NCBI GenBank assembly: GCA_030428885.1
Contig: JAUIEJ010000001.1
Location: forward strand, 434,001-498,000
DNA length: 64,000 bases
Direction of reading: 5' to 3'
Source: Gemmatimonadota bacterium
GTDB lineage: Bacteria > Gemmatimonadota > Gemmatimonadetes > Longimicrobiales > Gaopeijiaceae
Shown here: piece by piece, positions 43,126 through 51,651 of the stretch
Numbering within the stretch: position 1 is the stretch's first letter
Layout: every line of letters begins with the position of its first letter
Notes under the pieces: model-generated
Told to the model about the DNA's origin: nothing
Seen by the model: only the letters and a program-made list of their open reading frames with translations
Databases searched by the model: none
Position numbers and translations under genes: made by a program

Positions 43126-43989
43126 CTACGACTCCAGGCCCAGCGCCTCGGCACTCACCTCCCACAATTCCCGAGCCAGGGTGTCGGCTCCGTCCGGGAG
43201 GCGGGCCGGCTCCACCGTGGTACGGTTCACGTACGCGCCGTCGTGGGCGTCGAAGCGTGGGTGGGTGGCCACCTCGGCGACGGCCCTTCCACCGTCGGCG
43301 GGGTCGCCCATGAGCGGCTTGATGAGGCGCACGAGGGCCATGCCCACGGTGCGGTTCCGGTCCCAGATGGCCGTGGACAACATGCCCGGATGCACCGCCA
43401 GCGCCGTCACCTCGGGCCACCGCCGGGCGAGTTCCCGGGTGAACAGCACGTTGGCCAGCTTCGAGTCGGCGTAGGCGCCGAAGCCCCGGTACGACGAGGG
43501 CTCCCGGAGGATCTGTCGTAGGGGACTCCGCTGCAGCTTCCCCGACCGGTGCGCCGCCGACGCGACCTGAACGACCCGGGCTCCCGATTCCCTGAGGGTC
43601 GGTTCCAGCAGGCGGGTCAGGAGGTAGGGCCCCAGGTGGTTCACCGCCATGGTGCGCTCGAATCCGGCGGGTGTGCGCTCCAGCCGGGCCCGGTAGACCC
43701 CGGCGTTGTTGACCAGGGCGAGGGGGCGGGGCGCCCGTTCGGCGAGCTGCGGCGCCGCCTGCCGGACCGCGTCGAAGTCCTCGAGGTCACAGACCACCAG
43801 ATCCAGATCAGCGGCGGGGGTCTCGGCACGAATGCGGTCCATGGCCGCCTCGCCGCGCTCCTGGCTGCGACAGACGAGCACGACCGGGTGGCCCTCCGCG
43901 GCCAGGGCACGCGCGGCTTCGTACCCGACGCCGACGTTGGCGCCGGTGACCAGGAGGGGCCGGGTAGTGTGGGATGTGGGGGGTGTCAT
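43126..43989 (-). CDS. Short-chain dehydrogenase/reductase (retinol dehydrogenase-like)
   Basis: 287 residues from ATG 43989. The SDR marks are all present: cofactor motif 'LLVTGANVGVGYEAARALA' (TGxxxGxG, about 14-30), 'VVCDLEDF', 'ALVNNAGVY' (NNAG), catalytic Ser in 'VVQVASAAH' and 'YADSKLAN' (YxxxK), then 'HPGMLSTAI'. The pattern is close to human retinol dehydrogenases and WW-domain oxidoreductase. It is NAD(P)-dependent with an unknown alcohol or ketone substrate. Upstream in-frame starts are antisense to the kinase gene and were rejected. Confidence 0.9.
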   Translation of the reverse strand: MTPPTSHTTRPLLVTGANVGVGYEAARALAAEGHPVVLVCRSQERGEAAMDRIRAETPAADLDLVVCDLEDFDAVRQAAPQLAERAPRPLALVNNAGVYRARLERTPAGFERTMAVNHLGPYLLTRLLEPTLRESGARVVQVASAAHRSGKLQRSPLRQILREPSSYRGFGAYADSKLANVLFTRELARRWPEVTALAVHPGMLSTAIWDRNRTVGMALVRLIKPLMGDPADGGRAVAEVATHPRFDAHDGAYVNRTTVEPARLPDGADTLARELWEVSAEALGLES

Positions 43990-44130
43990 GGGCCTGTGGA
44001 CCCGGGCTCGAGCCCGGGGTTCCCCGTGGCGGGTTTCCACGGGAACGCACCTCGGTGAGGTTCGCGCGTTGCCGCGGCTCGGTGGAGTCCCGATACTGGC
44101 CAGATCCACCGTGTCCCGGAGCATGCGAGA

Positions 44131-46128
44131 GTGAGCGAAGACCTCAATCGTCCCATGGTGATTCGTGGCCTGGAGGCAGGGGCCACCGTGTGGGTGAACG
44201 CCGCGTTCCGGAAGTCCACGGGTCTGTCCGCTGCCGACCTGGCCGAGCGGCCGTTCGCCGAGTGGGTCGACCCGTCCGGCCGCGAGGAGCTGGAGGCGAT
44301 TCTGCGGTGCGGACAGGACGGTCGCTTCTGGACCGGTCACACGACTCGGAACGGTGCTCCACTGACTCTGGCTGTCACCGCACGACAGACCCCCGAGGGG
44401 TGGACCGTGTGTGGTCGCTTCCACCCCGACGACGGGATCCTGGACGCCTACGCCGAGGAGTTCGATCGGGGTACGGTGGCGGGAACCCTCGAGACCATCG
44501 CCCGGATCGTCGAGGACCAGAATCCGGGATACCGGTGCTCGATCCTCTTGAAGAACCGGGACCGATTCGCCCGCGGCGCCGGCCCCAGTCTGCCGGAGGA
44601 GTACAACGCCGCCATCGACGGAGAGGAGATCGGGCCCGCCGTGGGGTCCTGCGGCACCGCCATCTACTGGAACGCTCCCGTCATCGTGGAGGACATCCAG
44701 GCCGACCCCCTCTGGCGGCAGTTCGCCGAACTCGCCGAGAACGCGGGGGTGGCGGCGTGCTGGTCGCATCCGTTCACCAACAGCGCCGGCGAGGTGCTCG
44801 GAGCCCTCGCCCTCTATGCGCCCCGACCCGAAGCCCCCACGGAGGAGCAGCTCAGCGGCCTGCGGGCTGCCGCCCGCATGACCGGGCTGGCGGTGGAGCG
44901 GGGCCGTGTCGAAGAAGCGCTTCGCGAGCAGAGGCGGCGAGAGGCGGAACTGGAAGAGCAGTTGCGTCAGGCCGCCAAGATGGAAGCCCTCGGCGTACTC
45001 GCCGGGGGCGTCGCCCACGACTTCAACAACCTCCTCACCACCATCAGCGGGAACGCCGAACTCGCACTGCTCGATCTGCCGCCCGAGCACGAGGTCCGGG
45101 AGATGCTGGACCGCATCGTTCTCACGAGTCAGCGGGCCGGCGATTTCTGCAGCCAGATGCTCGCCTATGCCGGGCGCGGTGCGATCCGCACCCGGCGGAT
45201 CGAGGTGAACGCCCTTCTGGTGGAAGTGCGGGATCTGGCGCACGTCGCCCTCACCAAGAAGACGTCGCTCGTCTTCTCGCTTCACGACGAGCCGGTCCAC
45301 GTCGAGGCCGACGAAAACCAGTTGCTCCAGGTCGTCCTCAGCCTCGTCACGAACGCCGCCGAGGCCATCGGAGACGACGAAGGCCGAATCCTCGTGTCCA
45401 CCCAGGTGGTGGATCTGGACTCGGCCGCCCTGGGCCAGATGTACTTCGACGCCTCGTCGCGACCCGGGCGCTACGTGCGCCTGGCCGTGGCCGACGACGG
45501 CGCGGGAATGGACGACGAGACCCTGGCCCGGATCTTCGATCCGTTCTTCACCACCAAGTTCACCGGACGGGGTCTGGGGCTCGCGGCGGTGACGGGGATC
45601 CTCCGGCGACACCAGGGCGCGATCCGGGTGGAGAGCGAGCCGGGGCGGGGCTCCTCCTTCGAGGTCTTCCTTCCTGCGGTGGCCCCTCCCGTTCAGGAGC
45701 ACGTCGAGGTCGAAGGCGGCGAGGTCCCGCGGCCGGGCGCCGGTCGCGTCCTCGTGGTGGACGATGAGGACGGCCCCCGGGAAGTGTTCCGACTCGCCCT
45801 GGAGGGCGGCGGATTCACGGTGGTGGAGGCCGTGGATGGAGAAGACGCCGTGAGGGTGTTCGCCCGGGAGGGCGCGGCTCTGGACTGCGTGCTGCTCGAT
45901 CTGAGCATGCCACGCCTCAGCGGACACGAGGTGCTGCAGGAGATTCGCCGGATCCGCGACGACGTCCCCGTGGTCCTCATCAGCGGATACAACGAAGACA
46001 GCATCCTGGATCGGCTGGATGGAGCCCCCATCGGCGCGGTCCTGCGCAAGCCGGTCGCCCTGTCGGTGCTGGTGGACACGATCCGGAACGTGGCGGCGTC
46101 CCGGGCCCGGCAGGCGCTGGGCGGCTGA
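44131..46128 (+). CDS. Soluble hybrid histidine kinase: PAS, GAF, HisKA, HATPase, receiver
   Basis: 665 residues from GTG 44131, with no membrane segment. Residues about 1-100 are PAS-like ('VWVNAAFRKSTGLSAADLAERPFAEWV'). A GAF domain follows (about 105-255: 'TLETIARIVEDQNPGYRCSILL', 'GSCGTAIYWNAPVIVEDIQADPLW'). HisKA has 'LAGGVAHDFNNLL' (His296), HATPase has 'LQVVLSLVTNAAEAI', 'DDGAGMDDE', 'GRGLGLAAVTGI', and the receiver has phosphoacceptor Asp590 in 'CVLLDLSMPRLSG'. The catalytic half closely resembles the MASE1 kinase at 13141, so the two share an ancestor with exchanged sensors. No partner regulator is adjacent. Confidence 0.92.
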   Translation: MSEDLNRPMVIRGLEAGATVWVNAAFRKSTGLSAADLAERPFAEWVDPSGREELEAILRCGQDGRFWTGHTTRNGAPLTLAVTARQTPEGWTVCGRFHPDDGILDAYAEEFDRGTVAGTLETIARIVEDQNPGYRCSILLKNRDRFARGAGPSLPEEYNAAIDGEEIGPAVGSCGTAIYWNAPVIVEDIQADPLWRQFAELAENAGVAACWSHPFTNSAGEVLGALALYAPRPEAPTEEQLSGLRAAARMTGLAVERGRVEEALREQRRREAELEEQLRQAAKMEALGVLAGGVAHDFNNLLTTISGNAELALLDLPPEHEVREMLDRIVLTSQRAGDFCSQMLAYAGRGAIRTRRIEVNALLVEVRDLAHVALTKKTSLVFSLHDEPVHVEADENQLLQVVLSLVTNAAEAIGDDEGRILVSTQVVDLDSAALGQMYFDASSRPGRYVRLAVADDGAGMDDETLARIFDPFFTTKFTGRGLGLAAVTGILRRHQGAIRVESEPGRGSSFEVFLPAVAPPVQEHVEVEGGEVPRPGAGRVLVVDDEDGPREVFRLALEGGGFTVVEAVDGEDAVRVFAREGAALDCVLLDLSMPRLSGHEVLQEIRRIRDDVPVVLISGYNEDSILDRLDGAPIGAVLRKPVALSVLVDTIRNVAASRARQALGG

Positions 46129-46155
46129 CCCTCGGGAGCCTGGCGGTCGCAGACA

Positions 46156-46190
46156 TTGCGCGTGTTTCGGTGTTTCGCTAAACTCCGAAA
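46156..46190 (+). promoter_or_regulatory. Promoter and operator of the sdpR-sdpI operon, likely leaderless
   Basis: TTGCGC (46156-46161), a 17-base spacer and TAAACT (46179-46184) make a good promoter. Over it lies an 11-base inverted repeat, TTTCGGTGTTT (46165-46175) and AAACTCCGAAA (46180-46190), with one mismatch. The ATG at 46192 would fall at the transcription start, implying a leaderless mRNA. ArsR-type autorepressors bind exactly such repeats across their own -10 region. Confidence 0.7.
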
Positions 46191-46191
46191 T

Positions 46192-46506
46192 ATGAATCGA
46201 GTCTTCAAGGCGCTGTCCGATCCTACGAGGCGCAGGGTGCTCCAGCTCCTCCACGAGCGACCCATGACGGCCGGCGAGCTCGCCGACGAGTTCGAGCTCT
46301 CCAAGCCCACCATGTCCGGCCATTTCGCCGTCCTGCGGGAGGCCGATCTGGTCTACACCGAACGGGACGGCACGACCCTCACCTACCGGCTCAAGCTGTC
46401 CGTCCTGGAAGACGCGCTCCTGAGCTTCGCCGAGGCGTTCGCGTCCCAATCTGCGGTCGAAGCACGGCGTCCGCTCTTCGGTCGGCTGGCTGAGGACGGA
46501 CCCTGA
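46192..46506 (+). CDS. ArsR/SdpR family autorepressor
   Basis: 104 residues with the ArsR-type winged helix: 'MNRVFKALSDPTRRRVLQLLHERPMTAGELADEF' and 'LSKPTMSGHFAVLREADLVYTERDGTTLTYRL'. There is no cysteine metal site, as in SdpR. In Bacillus, SdpR represses sdpRI and is sequestered by SdpI when the SdpC toxin is bound. The downstream gene here encodes an SdpI-like membrane protein, supporting this assignment. The start was taken as the first ATG after the promoter; its stop overlaps the next ATG. Confidence 0.88.
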   Translation: MNRVFKALSDPTRRRVLQLLHERPMTAGELADEFELSKPTMSGHFAVLREADLVYTERDGTTLTYRLKLSVLEDALLSFAEAFASQSAVEARRPLFGRLAEDGP

Positions 46507-47126
46507 TGTTCGCCCGGTCCCGACTCGCCCCCGTCCTGACGGGCGTCGCCGTCGCCACTACCGGAGCCGTGGCGTTCTGGGGCTGGACGCTCCGTCCCGA
46601 GAAGCTGGCGGTGTGGGTCCTTCTAAGCGCCGCTCTTCCGGCGATGTGGGCGTACGTGGAATTCGCCCAGGTGCGGGGCCCGGACCCGGCCACCGGACGC
46701 ACCCTCATGACGCTCCATCGCACGGTCATCGCCTGGGCCGGATTCACGATGTCGCTCAAGATCGCCTGCAGGCTCGCTCTCGCCGCCGAACTCGTGGACC
46801 CCGCGACGGCCATGACGGGCCTCCGCCTGGGCGGCGTCTCCATGGGACTCTTCCTCGTCTACTTCGGAAACACCCTGCCGAAGCTCCAATCGCCCTGGTC
46901 CATGACCTCCGAGCCGTTCGACTGGCAAAGGGTGCATCGATTCGTGGGTTGGGTCTGCCTGGTCGGTGGGATCGCCACCATTGCTCTCTGGCTCTCTCTT
47001 CCCCTCGCCTCCGCCTACACCGCGGGCAGGATCGTCATGGCGGCGGTGGCTGTGCTGGCCCTGGGCCGGAAGTTCTTCTCGCTCGCCACCTACCGACCGC
47101 GCCGCGTGTCGTCGGGAGTCCCATGA
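46506..47126 (+). CDS. SdpI family membrane protein
   Basis: 206 residues, start overlapping the sdpR stop (TGATG). About six transmembrane helices. The SdpI signature loop is recognisable: 'YFGNTLPKLQSPWSMTSEPFDWQRVHRFVGW', comparable to the 'GNxxPK...T..W.LSSEE.W...HR..G' pattern of the family. In Bacillus, SdpI gives immunity to a secreted toxin and controls SdpR. No sdpABC toxin genes are in the window, so it may defend against foreign toxins or sense envelope stress. Confidence 0.75.
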   Translation: MFARSRLAPVLTGVAVATTGAVAFWGWTLRPEKLAVWVLLSAALPAMWAYVEFAQVRGPDPATGRTLMTLHRTVIAWAGFTMSLKIACRLALAAELVDPATAMTGLRLGGVSMGLFLVYFGNTLPKLQSPWSMTSEPFDWQRVHRFVGWVCLVGGIATIALWLSLPLASAYTAGRIVMAAVAVLALGRKFFSLATYRPRRVSSGVP

Positions 47127-47371
47127 CCACCGTGACCTTCTACCACTCCGCCATCTGCCCCCGATGCGGCCTGGCCAAACTCTGGCTGGCGTCGCTGAAG
47201 CCCGACTTTCCCGGGATCGACGTGGAGAAGGTGGAGTTCCTGACCCATCGGGCCCAGGCTCGAGAGGCCGGTGTCCGGGCCATTCCGACGCTCGTTGCGG
47301 GGGATCGACAGTTGAGCGGCTTTCTCCTCACCCGGGGCGCGATCCGCACCTTCTTCGAGTCGTTGGACTAG
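47123..47371 (+). CDS. Glutaredoxin-like thiol protein
   Basis: 82 residues, ATG overlapping the sdpI stop. The thioredoxin-fold start 'TVTFYHSAICPRCGLAKLWL' carries a CPRC redox pair (Cys12, Cys15), and 'GVRAIPTLVAGDRQLSG' supplies the cis-proline. It is as short as bacterial glutaredoxins. No signal peptide, so cytoplasmic. It is the last gene of the sdpR operon, an odd partner for an immunity system. Confidence 0.8.
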   Translation: MTTVTFYHSAICPRCGLAKLWLASLKPDFPGIDVEKVEFLTHRAQAREAGVRAIPTLVAGDRQLSGFLLTRGAIRTFFESLD

Positions 47372-47508
47372 CGGTCCCGGTCGGGGGTCGGAGGGCCCTT
47401 CACCAACCCTGGCGCCGAGACCCCCCTTGCCGGTAGCATGCGCAACCTGAGCACCGATCCTCGCGCCGGACCTGCGTTGTGCGATCCCACCCCCGCTCCA
47501 CTCCAGTG

Positions 47509-48699
47509 ATGTGGCCCTGGCGAGCGCCCGTTGTCGCTTTGGCGGCCTGGGTCTCGGCCGGCTGCTCGGATTCGGGTGAGGGGCCAATGCCCGTCGTCCG
47601 CACCGACAGTGCCGGCGTTGCCGTGGTGGAGAACCACGCGCCGCCCTCCGACCGGTGGACGGTGGGCGATCCGACCCTGTCCATCGGGGTCGTGGCAGGG
47701 GAGCCCGAATACGAGCTGTCCAGGGTGGCCTTCGGACGCCTCCTCGACGACGGCCGCATCGTGATCTCCAACGGTGCGAGCAGGGAACTGCGGGTCTTCG
47801 ACCGAGACGGTTCGTTCGAGCGGAGTGCCGGGGGAGCAGGGGAGGGCCCCGGCGAGTTCGGGTTTCCCGCCCACATGTTCCTGCGCGGCGATACGCTCCG
47901 GGTCTGGGATCCCGTGCACAGTCGATTCAGCGACTACCGGACCGACGACCTCGAACTCCTCGGGGTTCGCACCATCAGCCGGGAGATCCTGAACGCCGAG
48001 CCGGTGACGCTGCTTCCCGACGGGACCGTGGTGATGGGAAGCGACCAGTACGCCATTCCCGACGTGGGCTTCGAGCTCATGTACACCGCCTACGTCAGGA
48101 TCAGTCCGGATGGCGAGATCCTGGACTCCCTCCCTCGACAGCCCCTCGCCGAGATGGGTCGGCTGGAAGAGGTGCAGATGGTCGGTGGACCCGTATTCGG
48201 ATTCCGGTCCGTGACGGCCGGTGCTGCCGACGGCTACTGGGTGGGGATCGCGCGCGATCCGGAACTGCGACGGTTCGATGGAAACGGGACCCTGACCACG
48301 GTCGTCCGATGGTCGGCGGGGGACCGCACCGTGACCCCCGACCACATCGACCGCTACATCGCCGACCGCCTCGAGGGCGCCTCCGACAACGATCAGCGGC
48401 GCAGCCGGCAGTTGATCGACGCCCAGGGATTCGCCGAAGAGTTTCCGGTCCTGGAGGGCCTCTTCGTCTCCACCACCGGGGCCGTATGGGCCAAACGCTT
48501 CGTCCGCCCCGGGCACCAGGGACCGGAGCAGTGGGACGTCTTCGACCCCGACGGAACGCACCGCGCCGTGGCCGACCTCCCGGCGGGCCTTCGGATCCTG
48601 GAGATCACGGACGGGTCGATTCTGGGGGTCGTGCTCGATGAACTGGATGTCGAGCGGGTGAGGATCTACCCCATCGAGACGGCGGATGGCGACGCCTAG
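47509..48699 (+). CDS. 6-bladed beta-propeller lipoprotein (paralogue 2)
   Basis: 396 residues from ATG 47509, chosen over GTG 47479 because the lipoprotein signal follows directly ('LAAWVSAGCSD', Cys about 19). The family mark is 'SAGGAGEGPGEFGFPAHM' (about 105-122). Blades are recognisable by 'GRLLDDGRIVISNGASRELRVFDRDG' and 'LEGLFVSTTGAVWAKRF'. The extra 'YIADRLEGASDNDQRRSRQ' helical insert (about 280-300) sits between blades, as in related proteins that also contain a helical excursion here. Envelope-anchored; function unknown. Overlaps the next gene by 14 bases. Confidence 0.8.
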   Translation: MWPWRAPVVALAAWVSAGCSDSGEGPMPVVRTDSAGVAVVENHAPPSDRWTVGDPTLSIGVVAGEPEYELSRVAFGRLLDDGRIVISNGASRELRVFDRDGSFERSAGGAGEGPGEFGFPAHMFLRGDTLRVWDPVHSRFSDYRTDDLELLGVRTISREILNAEPVTLLPDGTVVMGSDQYAIPDVGFELMYTAYVRISPDGEILDSLPRQPLAEMGRLEEVQMVGGPVFGFRSVTAGAADGYWVGIARDPELRRFDGNGTLTTVVRWSAGDRTVTPDHIDRYIADRLEGASDNDQRRSRQLIDAQGFAEEFPVLEGLFVSTTGAVWAKRFVRPGHQGPEQWDVFDPDGTHRAVADLPAGLRILEITDGSILGVVLDELDVERVRIYPIETADGDA

Positions 48700-49102
48700 G
48701 CGTAGCGTCCGGCTCACGCGGGTTCGCCTGCCGTGGATCGTGGGTGCGATGGCGCTCGTGGGGATCCCGGCATCGAGCGGAGCCCAGGTCGTCGAGTCCA
48801 CGTCGACCGTCGACGATGGGAAGCCGTCGGTGGTGGTGGAACTCCGGGCCCGGGTTCCCTACGATTTCGAACTCCTGCGACCGCCGGCGCCGCCGCGGCC
48901 CCTGCCGGCCGACGCGTTCCGACAACAGGAAGATCGGCCCGGCAGCTTCGTATTCGGTGCCATCGTGGGCGCGCTCGTGGGGGCGTACATCGCCCAGCAG
49001 ACGGAAACGCGGGAGGACGAGATGTTGTACGTGCCGCTGGGCGCGCTCATCGGCGGCGTCGTGTTCTGGACGAGCGGCTTCCAGGTGCCCGCGAGGCGCT
49101 GA
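48686..49102 (+). CDS. Small exported glycine-zipper-like membrane protein, unknown
   Basis: 138 residues overlapping the propeller gene. A signal peptide (about 15-33, ending 'SSGAQ') is followed by a proline-rich part ('RPPAPPRPLPADAF') and two hydrophobic stretches (about 88-102 'FVFGAIVGALVGAYIA', about 113-128 'VPLGALIGGVVFW') with Gly/Ala zipper spacing. I do not recognise the family. It could insert in the envelope as an oligomer. It opens a run of four short genes of unknown function (48686-50281) that overlap or nearly touch. Confidence 0.6.
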   Translation: MATPRRSVRLTRVRLPWIVGAMALVGIPASSGAQVVESTSTVDDGKPSVVVELRARVPYDFELLRPPAPPRPLPADAFRQQEDRPGSFVFGAIVGALVGAYIAQQTETREDEMLYVPLGALIGGVVFWTSGFQVPARR

Positions 49103-49128
49103 GGACACCACCGGGAAAGGGAGGAGGA

Positions 49129-49683
49129 ATGAGGGTTGCGAAGTTGAAGGTCCCGGTGTTGATGGCGCTGTCGTCCATCGCCGTGGGCTGCGGGCTCACG
49201 GTACCCCCGGACCCCGCCCCGGAGACGCTTCTGGGGTGCTTTGCCATGGACTCGAACATTCCGGAGTCTTTCGCGGACACGCTGGGATACCAGTTGCCCG
49301 ACCACTTCCGCCTGGCCGTGACCGAGCACGGGCAATGGTCGTTCCTGCCCACCGACGAGGAGTGGGCTCCCGCCTGGTCGCGATACGGTTCGATGCCGTC
49401 CGATCACGCCCGTCGCAGCCGGTTGTGGGCAGCAGGAGAGGGCGATCCGGAGACCCTGCGGCGGATTCCGGGGGACTCCATCGACATCACGTTTCCCGGG
49501 CCCATCGGTGGGGTCGTGATTCGCCTCGGGGGCGACCCCGATCATCTCGCAGGCCGAGCGGCATACGCCGTTCGCGACGCTCCGGGGACGAACCGGATTC
49601 CGTGGGCCGAAGTGACGGCGGTGAGAACCGCGTGCGACGGGGTCCCCCTGGCCCTCCGCAGGACCCGGTACGTAGAGCGATGA
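49129..49683 (+). CDS. Predicted lipoprotein, unknown function
   Basis: 184 residues behind a strong GGAGG site four bases before the ATG. Lipoprotein signal 'ALSSIAVGCGL' (Cys about 21). The rest is soluble, with 'LLGCFAMDSNIPESFADTLGYQLPDHFRLA' and 'GDSIDITFPGPIGGVVIRLGGDPDHLAGRA'. This resembles small Gemmatimonadota lipoproteins that describe a strand-rich, lipocalin-sized domain, but no named family is certain. Its stop overlaps the next ATG. Confidence 0.6.
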   Translation: MRVAKLKVPVLMALSSIAVGCGLTVPPDPAPETLLGCFAMDSNIPESFADTLGYQLPDHFRLAVTEHGQWSFLPTDEEWAPAWSRYGSMPSDHARRSRLWAAGEGDPETLRRIPGDSIDITFPGPIGGVVIRLGGDPDHLAGRAAYAVRDAPGTNRIPWAEVTAVRTACDGVPLALRRTRYVER

Positions 49684-49988
49684 ATCGGTGGATTCGCTTC
49701 GTGCCGGGCGCTCTGGGCGCCGTGCTGGGTGTGGGCCTTCTGGCGTTCCTGGTCCGCCCCACGCCGTGCGGCGCCTGCACCCCCACTCCGTTCGCCGAGA
49801 CGTGGGAGTTGCGCCTCATGGCGCGAACAGTCGACGGCGTGCCCGCCGACTCGGTTCCGACGGCGGACTTCGCCTTCGCGGGTGTGGTCAGTGTCGATGA
49901 CCTGGATCGACTGTGGTTCTATGTCAACCTGAGGGACGGCCCGACCCACCCGGAGTCGAGCCGCCTTCGAGTCGAGGTGGTGCGATGA
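49680..49988 (+). CDS. Small membrane-anchored hypothetical protein
   Basis: 102 residues; ATG overlaps the preceding stop. A hydrophobic anchor (about 8-25, 'VPGALGAVLGVGLLAFLV') precedes 'PTPCGACTPTP', a CxxC pair, and a short beta-rich domain ending 'SSRLRVEVVR'. No family recognised. Its tight coupling to both neighbours supports it being a real gene. Confidence 0.5.
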   Translation: MNRWIRFVPGALGAVLGVGLLAFLVRPTPCGACTPTPFAETWELRLMARTVDGVPADSVPTADFAFAGVVSVDDLDRLWFYVNLRDGPTHPESSRLRVEVVR

Positions 49989-50281
49989 GGCGCGTCGCGA
50001 CGGCCTCGGCGGCCCTGGCCACGTGCCTGCTCCTCGGCTGCGGCATCGGCGACCCCGAATGTTCGCTGGGCGAATACTTCACGCTCGTCTCCGGCACCTA
50101 TCGGGCCGCGGAGGTCGAAATGGTCGGCGACACCGCCGTCCTCCGGGAGTGGCTCCCCGCCGATCTCGCCGAAGATCTCACGGTGACTCTCTCCGACGAT
50201 CGCACCGAAGTCGTCGTGCGCTACCGCCTCGACGGGAAGCTGGTGGAGGATCGTTGGCGCGTCAGCGCGATCGCGCCGTGA
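49985..50281 (+). CDS. Small hypothetical lipoprotein
   Basis: 98 residues; ATG overlaps the preceding stop. Lipoprotein signal 'LATCLLLGCGIG' (Cys about 19), then a compact beta-rich domain ('SGTYRAAEVEMVGDTAVLREWLP', 'LTVTLSDDRTEVVVRYRLDGK'). No family recognised. It is the last gene of the run and converges on the DUF1275 gene seven bases away. Confidence 0.55.
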   Translation: MRRVATASAALATCLLLGCGIGDPECSLGEYFTLVSGTYRAAEVEMVGDTAVLREWLPADLAEDLTVTLSDDRTEVVVRYRLDGKLVEDRWRVSAIAP

Positions 50282-50288
50282 CCGCGGG

Positions 50289-50984
50289 CTACCGAGCCCG
50301 CTGCGCCGCCCGCCAACGGTAATATACGAACCCACCCAGGAAGCACCCCAGGGCTGCGGGCGCGAGGGCGGTGGAGCCCACTCGCTCTACAGCGAGTTGG
50401 CCGGCGATTCCACCCACCAGGAAGCCCCCGAGCAGCCCCAGGAGAAGTGCCGGCTTCCAGCATTCGACGCGGACGCCGCGAAGGCGCTGGCCCGCGATCA
50501 TCCCCAGGTCGGTGACGATGCCGGTGACATGCGTCGTTCGGATGATGAGGCCATAGTAGCTGCTGGCCATGGCGTTCTGGGTGCCGCAAGCCAGGGCTAT
50601 CAGGGGAGTCCCCAGGCGGGACCCCCCCGCCAGGAGGGCCGCCGCTCCCGCCAGGGCGGCGGCTTCGAACATCAGGGCGGAACCGTAGCGTCGCCCTGGC
50701 TCGAGTCGAGGCTCGCCGATGATCGCTCCAGAGACTACGGCACCCAGTAGGAATCCCACGAGAATCAGCACCACCAGCCCCAGGTCAGCGGCATTGCCCG
50801 TGGCCACGTCGATGCCGAGCCTCGAAACGGCTCCGGACATATGGCTCACGGGAACGGCGAACACGCCCAAGGCGATCACGTTGACATAGCCGGCGAGTGC
50901 GGCAAGGCCGACGCCTCCCCCGATGATCCAGCCGCGGTAGGGCAGCGCGGCCTCCGCGAACGACTCTCCCGATCGATAGGGCAT
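50289..50984 (-). CDS. DUF1275 (YoaK) family membrane protein
   Basis: 231 residues from ATG 50984. Six predicted transmembrane helices. The YoaK/DUF1275 pattern is present: 'AALAGYVNVIALGVFAVPVSHMSGAVSRLG', then 'ALACGTQNAMASSYYGLIIRTTHVTGIVTDLGMIAGQRL', the central 'Q-N-A-x5-G..RTTHxTG' signature. Members are proposed transporters; none is well characterised. It stands alone, and longer in-frame starts would run over the methyltransferase remnant. Confidence 0.85.
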   Translation of the reverse strand: MPYRSGESFAEAALPYRGWIIGGGVGLAALAGYVNVIALGVFAVPVSHMSGAVSRLGIDVATGNAADLGLVVLILVGFLLGAVVSGAIIGEPRLEPGRRYGSALMFEAAALAGAAALLAGGSRLGTPLIALACGTQNAMASSYYGLIIRTTHVTGIVTDLGMIAGQRLRGVRVECWKPALLLGLLGGFLVGGIAGQLAVERVGSTALAPAALGCFLGGFVYYRWRAAQRAR

Positions 50985-51099
50985 GGTCGGAACGCTATCG
51001 AACTCCTCAGGCGGCGAGAAGGGTTTGGGGGGCGGGAGTGGTGGCGCAACCGACGGCAACGGGACCATTATCGCTGTCGCCCCCCGGTCGGAGGACCTC

Positions 51100-51651
51100 A
51101 TGACCGCACCCACGGATCTCGGACGGCACAGGGACTGGCTGGTGGGTCTGGTGGCCCTTCCGCCGGCGGGCACCGTCGTGGATCTGGGTTGTGGGCGCGG
51201 GTTGGAGCTGCTGCGACCCGGCGTGGTTCGTGGACGAGATCGCACGGGTGCTGAAGCCCGGCGGGCAGGTGGTGGCCGCGCACCACGACAGGGGCACCCA
51301 GACCTATGCCGGAAGCAACCGGGAGCGAACCCGGCGGGTCCTGACGGCGTGGGCGGAGTGGAAGCAGTCGCGGGCAGCGACCGCTTCGAGGGCCGGGTCG
51401 AGGCCCGCACCATGATCAACACCACCTTCGGTGAAGGGGATCACGGCCACACCCTGGCCCTCGGGATGGGGTCCATGGTGAAACGGGGACTCCTTGCGGC
51501 CGTCGACTACGAGGGGTTTCTGGCCGAACTGCACGAGCTCGCCCACCAGGGGCGGTACTTCTGGAGCACGACCCGGTTTGCGTTCGTGGGACGCACGCCG
51601 GCAGAGGGGCCGACTCAGAGGGGTCCGGCGGCGAACCAGGCGGCGGGGTAG
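51100..51651 (+). pseudogene. Decayed SAM-dependent methyltransferase
   Basis: The frame from ATG 51100 begins like an intact enzyme ('VALPPAGTVVDLGCGRGLELL', motif I) but at about 51217 jumps frame: the next recognisable part, 'FVDEIARVLKPGGQVVAAHHDRG', lies in another frame (about 51225-51395). The first frame resumes with 'MINTTFGEGDHGHTLALGMG' and 'HQGRYFWSTTRFAFVGRTP'. About 70 residues between motif I and the 'LKPGG' motif are missing, so a deletion and at least two frame changes have occurred. Its end overlaps the convergent metalloprotease gene by 37 bases. Confidence 0.75.

Noticed and set aside
43990-46449. Minus-strand extension of the SDR frame
   Set aside because: Antisense of the PAS-GAF kinase gene with shadow-like composition; the SDR fold is complete from 43989.
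51100-51651. Intact methyltransferase of 183 residues
   Set aside because: Motif I and the LKPGG part lie in different frames and the middle of the fold is missing.
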